A stretch of 6,746 bases of DNA from an uncultured Veillonella sp. (GTDB taxonomy: Bacteria > Bacillota > Negativicutes > Veillonellales > Veillonellaceae), in the NCBI RefSeq assembly GCF_915069625.1, contig NZ_CAJZFD010000109.1, positions 1 through 6,746 of the forward strand, read 5' to 3'. Of this stretch, positions 1-5,674 are shown piece after piece. Positions within the stretch are counted from its first letter, which is position 1; every line of letters begins with the position of its first letter. The notes beneath the pieces are model-generated. The model ran no database searches, was not told the DNA's origin, and was given only the letters and a program-made list of their open reading frames with translations. The translations under genes were made by a program, and so were the position numbers.

Positions 1-2
1 AA

Positions 3-46
3 GACCCTTATAGGGTCAGAGCAAACCACCCGTTCTACGGGTGGTT
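3..46. repeat. tandem hairpins, possible IS200/IS605-type end or terminator
   Basis: Two perfect hairpins lie 6 nt apart. The first pairs GACCCT (3-8) with AGGGTC (12-17) around a 3-nt loop. The second pairs AACCACCCG (24-32) with CGGGTGGTT (38-46) around a 5-nt loop. The 3' side is AT-rich but has no clean T-run, so a simple intrinsic terminator is not a strong explanation. From memory, paired subterminal hairpins with a CCACCCG/CGGGTGG stem are seen at the right ends of IS200/IS605 elements, which also encode the 3' end of the TnpB guide RNA. No transposase is visible, because the upstream side lies outside the window. The alternative is a terminator for an upstream gene. The hairpins are certain; the identity is inferred. 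Confidence 0.5.
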
Positions 47-63
47 ATGATTTATTATTCATA

Positions 64-92
64 TATTAGCTTTTTTAGTAGTGTTGTATAAT
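64..92 (+). promoter_or_regulatory. possible promoter of the FAD-dependent dehydrogenase gene
   Basis: A perfect TATAAT lies at 87-92, about 100 nt upstream of the ATG at 193. The hexamer 17 nt upstream (TATTAG, 64-69) is a poor -35 match, and the region is AT-rich enough for a chance TATAAT. The leader it would produce is about 95 nt. A second possible -10 (TAATAT, 145-150) also lacks a good -35. Confidence 0.35.
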
Positions 93-192
93 AAAGATGT
101 ATAACCAATTTCTAATGGGTCAGTTATAAAGAATTTAGGTCAAATAATATAGATGTAGTCTATTCTGAAAGGATAGCTTTAATAGGTAACAT

Positions 193-1791
193 ATGATTAG
201 AATAATAAATCTCCGCGTGGCCGTGACGGTTAAGTCGGATATTAAAGAGATTGTAGAAAAGAAGTATCCCCAGCTACGTGGAGCCATTGAAACAATTCAC
301 GTTGTGCGACGTGCTGTAGATGCTCGTAAAAAACCTAATATTGTATTTGTATATACTTTGTTTGTTGAGGTTCAAAAAGAAGCTCAAATTATGAAAAAAT
401 TAGGTAAACAAAAGGACGTATCTGTGTTCACTCCAGAGGATCCAGAACCTATCGTATATGGCAATGTGCCTTTAGCACATCGTCCTGTAGTAATGGGCTT
501 TGGGCCGGCAGGTATGTTAGCGGCTTTTTACCTAGCTCGTGAAGGGTACCGTCCAATCGTTCTTGAACGAGGTCAAGATGTCGATACTCGTAGTCAAGAT
601 GTAGAAACATTTTGGAAAGAGGGCGTATTTAAGCCTGAATCGAATGTACAATTTGGCGAAGGCGGTGCAGGTACCTTCTCAGATGGTAAATTGACAACTC
701 GCGTTACTCATCCTAGATTGCACGAGATCTCTAAATACTTTGTTGAATTTGGTGCACCTGAAGAAATCTTATATAAACATAAACCTCACGTAGGTACAGA
801 TAAGTTGCGTACCATGGTAAAAGCTATGCGTGAACGCATCATTGAGTGGGGCGGTGAAGTTCGCTTTGGCGCCAAAGTAACTGATTTGTTCATTGAAAAT
901 GATCGTATCGTTGGTGTTGAAGTTAATGGCAACGAGCGAATCGATACGACGGTTGTGCTTTCTGGTGTAGGCCATAGTGCACGTGATACGTATGAAATGC
1001 TACATAAACGCAATGTAGAAATGACAGCAAAACCATTTGCTATTGGTGTTCGTATAGAGCATGATCAAGCTGTTATCGACGAGTCCCAATATGGTGTAGA
1101 ACCTTCCAGCTTGGGCCTTGGTGCCGCAGAATACTCCCTTGTGTATCACGATAAAGAAACAGGCCGTACTGCGTATAGCTTCTGTATGTGCCCAGGTGGT
1201 CAAGTTGTGGCCTCTGCATCCGAAAATGGCGGCGTTGTTGTGAATGGCATGAGCCTATATGCTCGTGATAGCGGTGTTGCGAACAGTGCTATCGTAGTTA
1301 ACGTAGGCCCAGAAGATTTTGGTAATCATCCACTGGATGGTGTAGCATTCCAACGTGAATGGGAGCGCAAAGCTTATGAATTAGGTGGCTCTAACTTCCA
1401 TGCACCAGCACAAACAGTAGGTCAATTTTTAGGGCTTTCACAAGCACCAAGCGTACAAGATAGCACCTATAGCTATGAACCAGGTGTAGTAAATTGCGAT
1501 TTACATGATTGCTTGCCACCATTCGTAACGTCTGTATTGGAACGGGCTTTGCCATATTGGGGACGACGCATTCATGGATTTGATAATCCTGCAGCATGCA
1601 TGACGGGCGTTGAAACGCGTACCTCTGCACCACTGCGCATGGGACGTAATGAAGATCGCGTTTCTCCGACTGTAGGTGGATTCTACCCTATGGGTGAAGG
1701 CGCTGGCTATGCAGGTGGCATTATGAGTGCAGCCCTTGATGGAGCCGAAACGGCTATCTTATGTATGGCAAAATATGCAAAACCTAACTAG
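193..1791 (+). CDS. FAD-dependent dehydrogenase, COG2509 type
   Basis: A predicted cytoplasmic flavoprotein of 532 aa in the NAD(P)/FAD-dependent oxidoreductase superfamily, matching the uncharacterised COG2509 dehydrogenases in layout and length. Residues 1-95 form the small N-terminal domain typical of the group. The FAD-binding Rossmann motif GFGPAG is at 102-107, with the ERG that ends the second beta strand at 125-127. A conserved stretch, QFGEGGAGTFSDGKLTTR, is at 153-170, KPHVGTDKLR at 197-206 and GVGHSARDTYEML at 258-270. The C-terminal FAD motif GEGAGYAGGIMS is at 500-511. No signal peptide or membrane segment is seen. The start has only a weak Shine-Dalgarno (AGG at 184-186); AAAGGA at 168-173 is too distant. 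The substrate is unknown for the family. The gene ends 169 nt before glmM, which has its own promoter, so the two need not be co-transcribed. Confidence 0.88.
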   Translation: MIRIINLRVAVTVKSDIKEIVEKKYPQLRGAIETIHVVRRAVDARKKPNIVFVYTLFVEVQKEAQIMKKLGKQKDVSVFTPEDPEPIVYGNVPLAHRPVVMGFGPAGMLAAFYLAREGYRPIVLERGQDVDTRSQDVETFWKEGVFKPESNVQFGEGGAGTFSDGKLTTRVTHPRLHEISKYFVEFGAPEEILYKHKPHVGTDKLRTMVKAMRERIIEWGGEVRFGAKVTDLFIENDRIVGVEVNGNERIDTTVVLSGVGHSARDTYEMLHKRNVEMTAKPFAIGVRIEHDQAVIDESQYGVEPSSLGLGAAEYSLVYHDKETGRTAYSFCMCPGGQVVASASENGGVVVNGMSLYARDSGVANSAIVVNVGPEDFGNHPLDGVAFQREWERKAYELGGSNFHAPAQTVGQFLGLSQAPSVQDSTYSYEPGVVNCDLHDCLPPFVTSVLERALPYWGRRIHGFDNPAACMTGVETRTSAPLRMGRNEDRVSPTVGGFYPMGEGAGYAGGIMSAALDGAETAILCMAKYAKPN

Positions 1792-1820
1792 TTAGTAGCA
1801 GAATATATTGTAAAAGAAAC

Positions 1821-1848
1821 TACAGTATAGGTTCATATTGATACTGTA
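1821..1848 (+). terminator. weak inverted repeat after the dehydrogenase gene
   Basis: TACAGTAT (1821-1828) pairs perfectly with ATACTGTA (1841-1848) around a 12-nt loop, 30 nt after the stop codon. The stem is AT-rich and is followed by AAATAATATAT, not a T-run, so termination here would be inefficient. It may instead be a protein-binding palindrome or chance in AT-rich DNA. Confidence 0.25.
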
Positions 1849-1890
1849 AAATAATATATCTGTATAGTATCTATATGTGTAGTGTATATA

Positions 1891-1908
1891 TTGTGATATA
1901 ATACACAA
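1891..1908. promoter_or_regulatory. Rex-like operator overlapping the glmM -10 box
   Basis: TTGTGATATAATACACAA is an 18-bp near-palindrome. It agrees with the known Rex consensus TTGTGAANNNNTTCACAA at 12 of the 14 defined positions, the mismatches being at positions 7 and 13. It completely covers the -10 hexamer of the glmM promoter, the expected place for a repressor site. Rex senses the NADH/NAD+ ratio in many Firmicutes. A role at glmM is not something I know to be described, and the match could be chance in an AT-rich promoter. Confidence 0.4.
1894..1902 (+). promoter_or_regulatory. glmM promoter, extended -10
   Basis: TGATATAAT is a perfect extended -10 (TG at 1894-1895, TATAAT at 1897-1902). 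No good -35 lies 16-18 nt upstream (TATGTG at 17 nt), which is tolerated by extended -10 promoters. Transcription would start near 1909, leaving a leader of about 50 nt before glmM. Confidence 0.6.
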
Positions 1909-1926
1909 CAGTGAATATATGAGGAC

Positions 1927-1941
1927 TTGTGACTTTCACAA
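1927..1941. promoter_or_regulatory. TTGTGA-N3-TCACAA palindrome in the glmM leader
   Basis: TTGTGA (1927-1932) and TCACAA (1936-1941) form a perfect inverted repeat with a 3-nt centre. They lie in the predicted 5' leader, 6 nt before the Shine-Dalgarno GAGGAGG at 1948-1954. The half-sites are those of a Rex or CRP-like box, but the spacing is too short for either (Rex and CRP need about 6 nt between TGTGA and TCACA). In RNA it would fold into a 6-bp hairpin with a tri-loop, extendable by GGA/TCC with one bulge. It may act as a second operator or as a leader hairpin near the ribosome binding site. Confidence 0.35.
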
Positions 1942-1960
1942 TCCCTAGAGGAGGATAATT

Positions 1961-3313
1961 ATGGCTCGTTTATTTGGTACAGATGGTGTACGTGGTGTTG
2001 TTAATGAATTTTTAACACCTGAATTAGCCTATCATTTAGGTCGTGCTGCGGCTACATATTTTGGTAAGGAAAAAGATCATCCTACATTCTTGATTGGTCG
2101 CGATACGCGTATTTCTGGTTCTATGCTTGAAAGTGCGTTAGCAGCAGGCATTTGCTCTGTTGGTGGCAATGTTGTCATTGCCGGTGTTATCCCAACTCCA
2201 GCAGTAGCGTACCTCGTACGTCAACAAGGTTTTGATGCGGGTGCTGTTATTTCTGCATCTCACAATCCATATCCAGATAATGGCATTAAATTCTTTGATG
2301 GCAATGGCTATAAATTGCCAGATGAAGTAGAAGATGAATTAGAAAAATATGTTCGTCAAAGTGCGGACAATGAATTGGCACGTCCTACAGGTGATGGCAT
2401 CGGTACAATTGAGTACAATAGCAACTTGGCTCATTTCTACGCTCACTTTGTTCGCCACACAATCGATACATCCCTCGAAGGTTTGACTATCGTATATGAT
2501 GGTGCGAACGGTGCTGCTTCTAGCGTAGGCCCTGAAATCTTGTCTGGTCTTGGCGCTAAAGTTATTAACATCAACGTAAATCCAGATGGTTTGAATATCA
2601 ACCATCACTGTGGCTCTACACATATTGAAGGCTTGCAAGTGGCTGTGCAACAACACAATGCAGATCTTGGTATTGCTAACGATGGTGATGCTGACCGTTG
2701 CTTATTAGTAGATGAAAAAGGTCAAGTTCTCGATGGGGACCAAATCATGTTATTGTGTGCCCTTAAATTAAAAGAAGAAGGCAAGCTAAAAGGCGATACA
2801 GTAGTTGGGACTGTTATGAGTAATATTGGGTTCCATAAAGCAGCAGAAGAACTTGGTATGAAAACCGTGTCTACTGCAGTTGGTGACCGCTATGTATTGG
2901 AATATATGCGTGAACATGACCTCTCCGTTGGTGGGGAACAATCTGGTCACGTAATCTTCTTAGATCACAATACAACTGGTGACGGTATGTTAACAGCTGT
3001 GCAAGTAGCGGCTCTTATGAAAGAAAAAAATCAACCGCTTTCTGAGCTGGCTAGCATTATGACAAAATACCCACAAGTATTAGTAAACGTTCGCGTTGCT
3101 ACAAAAACAGGCTGGGAAGACAATGATCTTATCAAAGCTGCTATTGTAACAGCTGAAGGCGAACTCGGTGATGAAGGCCGCGTTCTTGTACGTGCATCTG
3201 GTACAGAACCACTCATCCGCGTAATGGCAGAAGGTCCAGACCAAGAAGCATTACAATCCCTATGCCAAGAAATCGCTGATATTATCGGTAGAGAACAAGG
3301 GTTGGCAGAGTAA
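1961..3313 (+). CDS. glmM: phosphoglucosamine mutase GlmM
   Basis: Converts glucosamine-6-phosphate to glucosamine-1-phosphate, the second dedicated step in making UDP-N-acetylglucosamine for peptidoglycan and other cell envelope polymers. It is cytoplasmic. At 450 aa it has the normal length. It opens with the family signature MARLFGTDGVRG. The active-site phosphoserine is Ser100 within ISASHNP (97-103), and the magnesium-binding loop DGDADR is at 241-246 (Asp241, Asp243, Asp245). The sugar-binding loop GEQSGH is at 325-330, and the phosphate-binding loop RASGTEPLIRVMAEG of domain 4 at 411-425. SASHNP with GEQSGH and GTDGVRG distinguishes GlmM from phosphomannomutase or phosphoglucomutase relatives. 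The start is fixed by GAGGAGG at 1948-1954, six nt before the ATG. It appears to be a single-gene unit with its own promoter and terminator. glmS, often adjacent in other Firmicutes, is not in the window. Confidence 0.98.
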   Translation: MARLFGTDGVRGVVNEFLTPELAYHLGRAAATYFGKEKDHPTFLIGRDTRISGSMLESALAAGICSVGGNVVIAGVIPTPAVAYLVRQQGFDAGAVISASHNPYPDNGIKFFDGNGYKLPDEVEDELEKYVRQSADNELARPTGDGIGTIEYNSNLAHFYAHFVRHTIDTSLEGLTIVYDGANGAASSVGPEILSGLGAKVININVNPDGLNINHHCGSTHIEGLQVAVQQHNADLGIANDGDADRCLLVDEKGQVLDGDQIMLLCALKLKEEGKLKGDTVVGTVMSNIGFHKAAEELGMKTVSTAVGDRYVLEYMREHDLSVGGEQSGHVIFLDHNTTGDGMLTAVQVAALMKEKNQPLSELASIMTKYPQVLVNVRVATKTGWEDNDLIKAAIVTAEGELGDEGRVLVRASGTEPLIRVMAEGPDQEALQSLCQEIADIIGREQGLAE

Positions 3314-3328
3314 CATAAAATTGAGATT

Positions 3329-3380
3329 AAGACCTCTGAGGTATCTAGCAGTAATTTAGATACTTTAGAGGTCTTTTTTT
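3329..3380 (+). terminator. strong intrinsic terminator of glmM
   Basis: A 19-bp stem pairs 3329-3347 with 3357-3375, with AAGACCTCT pairing AGAGGTCTT at the base and GTATCTA pairing TAGATAC at the top. The middle has two G-U pairs. The loop is 9 nt, and seven T residues follow (3374-3380). It begins 15 nt after the glmM stop and insulates the downstream cassette from glmM transcription. Confidence 0.93.
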
Positions 3381-3436
3381 CTCAAAATTAATTTAATTAG
3401 ATATGAGATGGAAATTCCCCATGATATTTATCTTTA

Positions 3437-3465
3437 TTGACTGAAAAGGATTCATAAACTATAAT
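3437..3465 (+). promoter_or_regulatory. near-consensus sigma-70 promoter of the three-gene cassette
   Basis: TTGACT (3437-3442) and TATAAT (3460-3465) are separated by exactly 17 nt, one base from full consensus. Transcription would start near 3472, giving a leader of about 58 nt before the ATG at 3530. It lies directly downstream of the glmM terminator and is the best promoter in the window. Confidence 0.82.
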
Positions 3466-3466
3466 T

Positions 3467-3489
3467 AACTCATCAAATATTCATGAGTT
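3467..3489. promoter_or_regulatory. inverted repeat at the cassette start site, candidate operator
   Basis: AACTCAT (3467-3473) and ATGAGTT (3483-3489) are perfect inverted repeats 9 nt apart. Two more symmetric pairs occur in the spacer, giving 9 of 11 positions in a 23-bp palindrome. It covers about -5 to +18 relative to the predicted start, where a repressor would block a strong promoter. In RNA it would be a 7-bp hairpin at the extreme 5' end. No repressor gene is in the window, so the cognate protein is unknown. Confidence 0.45.
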
Positions 3490-3516
3490 TTAAATGAAGC
3501 TTTGTGCATAGTTTAT

Positions 3517-3523
3517 AAAGGTG
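3517..3523 (+). promoter_or_regulatory. ribosome binding site that sets the start of the 517-aa protein
   Basis: AAAGGTG lies six nt before ATG 3530. The in-frame GTG at 3521 would fall inside this Shine-Dalgarno and has no other one upstream, so ATG 3530 is the better start. Confidence 0.7.
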
Positions 3524-3529
3524 TTGATT

Positions 3530-5083
3530 ATGGAATCAAAGAAAAAGAAAGATTGTCGTGATAACTTTAGAAATGCATCTATCTCTGGTGGGATGGTAGA
3601 AACCGTTGATAGATTTGGTTCTGCAAACAAAGAGCATTTAGTTGCGTATTCTGGGATTGATAATGAACGTTCTAAAGTATTAAAAAAAGGATTAAAAAAA
3701 ACAGCAAGTTCAAAAGTTAATTCTAAGTACAAATTTAAGAATGAACACCAACAAGCTGGATTTTCTGCCGAAGATAAAACAGTCGCACGTGCTAATGCAG
3801 AGGCAATTATTGAAAAACGAACAGAGCGCATGGTTCGTACTGATGATATAGGAAGAGTAAATGATCCTCTTTATGATACGGTAATTATAGATCGTGATGG
3901 CAATATAGTAGAAGGAAGTGGAACACAACTTAAATTTGTTGGTGCTGCCGAGAAAGATCCATCAGGAAAATATACTGCAAAACGTGTTGTAGATTATTTA
4001 AAAAATAGTAAAAGAGATAAGTATTGGGAAAATGATGTACCGGTAGAGATTCCATCAGATCAATATAAACCTGTTAAGGATGAATTATTAAAACAAAAAA
4101 ATAGTATAAAACGACAACTTGAAAGTAAAAAAATTAGTAAAGAAACTAGAGCTAAAAAAGAATTACAACTTAAGAAATTAGAGAAAATAGAATCTAAATT
4201 GAAAAAAGGCCGAGTTTCTTCTACTGAAGCTATAGAGGCTCGTCGTAATCCTAAATTATCAACAATTAAGGACATAAATAAGTTATCGCATAGAGCTGGT
4301 TTAGAAGGTGCGAAATATGGAGCTGCTATAGGTGGTATTATGTCGATAATTAATAATACCGTAGCGGTATGCCGTGGCGAGATTAGCATGTCAGAGGCTA
4401 TAAAACATGTTGCATTAGATACAGGTGTTTCGGGAGGAGTTGGCTATATTTCAACGTATACTGGTGCTGCGATAAAAGGGGTGATGCAAAATTCAAGTAA
4501 TGCGTATATTAGAACTATATCTAGTACGGGGTTGCCTGGCGTTATGGTTTCCGCTACTCTTGCAAGTGGAAAAGTGTTAAATAGATATTTAAAGGGGGAA
4601 ATAGATGGCGTTCAGTGTTTGCAAGAGTTAGGACAGGAGAATATGAATATGATTTCTTCTTCTTTATATGCAGTTATTGGGCAAGCACTGATTCCAATTC
4701 CTGTTGTGGGAGGGATAGTTGGCGGAATGATGGGGTATGCATTATCCTCCGCTACATTTAGTTTGCTAAAGAATGCACTAGAAGAAGAGAAATTAGCAAA
4801 AGAAAATCGAATATTGGTTGAAAAAGCTTGTGCTGAATATATTCAAAAAATGGAGTATCACAAGAAATATTTAGAAGAAATTGTAAATAAGTATTTAACT
4901 GAAGAGCTTGATTCCTTTAATAAGTCATTTTCTGGTATTTTAGATGCATTAGATATTGGTGATACAGAATGGTTTGTAGATTGTTGTAATACTATCACTG
5001 AACAATATGGTGGCAATCCACTTGGTGAGACACAAGAGGAATTTAATAAAAAAATGATTGAGAAGGATGTTTTTATATTATAG
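3530..5083 (+). CDS. conserved protein with charged N-terminal domain, coiled coil and glycine-rich membrane region
   Basis: A 517-aa protein of unknown function, first in the cassette. Residues 1-140 form a polar, probably globular domain with distinctive motifs: VDRFGSANKEHLVAYSG (26-42), QAGFSAEDKTVARANAE (75-91), RTDDIGRVNDPLYDTV (103-118) and GSGTQLKFVG (129-138). From memory these recur in a widespread family of hypothetical proteins; I cannot check this here. Residues about 180-227 are a lysine/glutamate-rich coiled coil. The second half has four apolar, glycine-rich stretches (about 260-282, 295-319, 330-347 and 376-413). The last contains IPIPVVGGIVGGMMGYALSS, a glycine-zipper-like helical hairpin with a Pro-x-Pro turn. 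A second coiled coil (415-462) and an acidic tail follow. There is no signal peptide, so it is probably cytoplasmic or inserts post-translationally. The apolar stretches are short and polar-punctuated, so stable membrane topology is uncertain. The gene is more AT-rich than glmM, suggesting transfer. No catalytic motif is recognised. Confidence 0.85.
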   Translation: MESKKKKDCRDNFRNASISGGMVETVDRFGSANKEHLVAYSGIDNERSKVLKKGLKKTASSKVNSKYKFKNEHQQAGFSAEDKTVARANAEAIIEKRTERMVRTDDIGRVNDPLYDTVIIDRDGNIVEGSGTQLKFVGAAEKDPSGKYTAKRVVDYLKNSKRDKYWENDVPVEIPSDQYKPVKDELLKQKNSIKRQLESKKISKETRAKKELQLKKLEKIESKLKKGRVSSTEAIEARRNPKLSTIKDINKLSHRAGLEGAKYGAAIGGIMSIINNTVAVCRGEISMSEAIKHVALDTGVSGGVGYISTYTGAAIKGVMQNSSNAYIRTISSTGLPGVMVSATLASGKVLNRYLKGEIDGVQCLQELGQENMNMISSSLYAVIGQALIPIPVVGGIVGGMMGYALSSATFSLLKNALEEEKLAKENRILVEKACAEYIQKMEYHKKYLEEIVNKYLTEELDSFNKSFSGILDALDIGDTEWFVDCCNTITEQYGGNPLGETQEEFNKKMIEKDVFIL

Positions 5084-5092
5084 GGAGGAAAA

Positions 5093-5662
5093 ATGTATTT
5101 ATCCGGTAATGATTATGAAGTTGCGTTATACTATTTATTTATGCTTTCAGATAATAAGTTAACTGATGATGAAATGACGCTTTTTAAAAATATTTGTTTT
5201 CGTTTAGATAAGGGAGATTCCTATGAAAACATTATTAATTATTGTGACTCATTAGGTAGAGCATCTAGTTTTACTAAGTTGGAAAATGAAGAAATTGCGG
5301 AAAAATTAGCAAGTTACTATGATGATTCTAAATCTATTGATTCAAAATATTCAAAAGGTCGTCTAATTGAAATTATATGGAATCTTATCGAGCTAGCAAA
5401 GAGTGATTGTGATTATAGTGAATATGAAGAACATATGATTTTATACTTATGTGATTCATGGAATATTAGTGAGTCGATTTATAAAGAGCTGTTAGATTGC
5501 TCACGTACCATAGATTCTATTGAGTTGTATAGAAAGTGGGTTAGAGAAACATACTCTAGCAGCCAAGGTTTATTTGAAGAAGAAAAAATCATTGATAATC
5601 AATTAGATCTTATTCAAAATATGGTATCTAATTCAGCAAAAGAATTTGCTATAAATGCATAG
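5093..5662 (+). CDS. TerB-like helical protein
   Basis: A 189-aa acidic, all-helical protein with no signal peptide or membrane segment. Two segments follow the TerB pattern of an apolar helix, an acidic loop and a Glu-containing helix: ALYYLFMLSDNKLTDDE (11-27), and 94-134 with Asp105 and Asp107 in LAKSDCDYSEYEEHMI. In TerB domains such acidic residues form a metal-binding site. The TerB family is named for tellurite resistance but occurs widely in stress and conflict loci. The match here is by pattern only and is divergent, so the assignment is tentative. It is translationally linked to its neighbours: it starts 9 nt after the previous stop, with GGGAGG at 5083-5088 touching that stop codon. 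It may act as a cytoplasmic sensor or adaptor for the two membrane-active partners. GC is very low and codon use differs from glmM. Confidence 0.6.
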   Translation: MYLSGNDYEVALYYLFMLSDNKLTDDEMTLFKNICFRLDKGDSYENIINYCDSLGRASSFTKLENEEIAEKLASYYDDSKSIDSKYSKGRLIEIIWNLIELAKSDCDYSEYEEHMILYLCDSWNISESIYKELLDCSRTIDSIELYRKWVRETYSSSQGLFEEEKIIDNQLDLIQNMVSNSAKEFAINA

Positions 5663-5674
5663 GAGGATAATATT

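Noticed and set aside
1909..1960. Riboswitch or glmS-type ribozyme in the glmM leader
   Set aside because: The leader is only about 50 nt and contains one small hairpin, far too little for a glmS ribozyme or known riboswitch.
2339..2656. Minus-strand ORF of 105 aa inside glmM, and other minus-strand ORFs opposite the large genes
   Set aside because: They overlap clearly real genes, lack ribosome binding sites and have low-complexity or unrecognisable translations.
3403..3444. 13-codon ORF upstream of the cassette, possible leader peptide
   Set aside because: No Shine-Dalgarno, no attenuator-like structure, and it ends inside the -35 region of the promoter, so the cassette transcript would not contain it.
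3521..3529. GTG at 3521 as the start of the 517-aa protein, adding three residues
   Set aside because: It lies inside the AAAGGTG that forms the Shine-Dalgarno for ATG 3530, and it has no ribosome binding site of its own.
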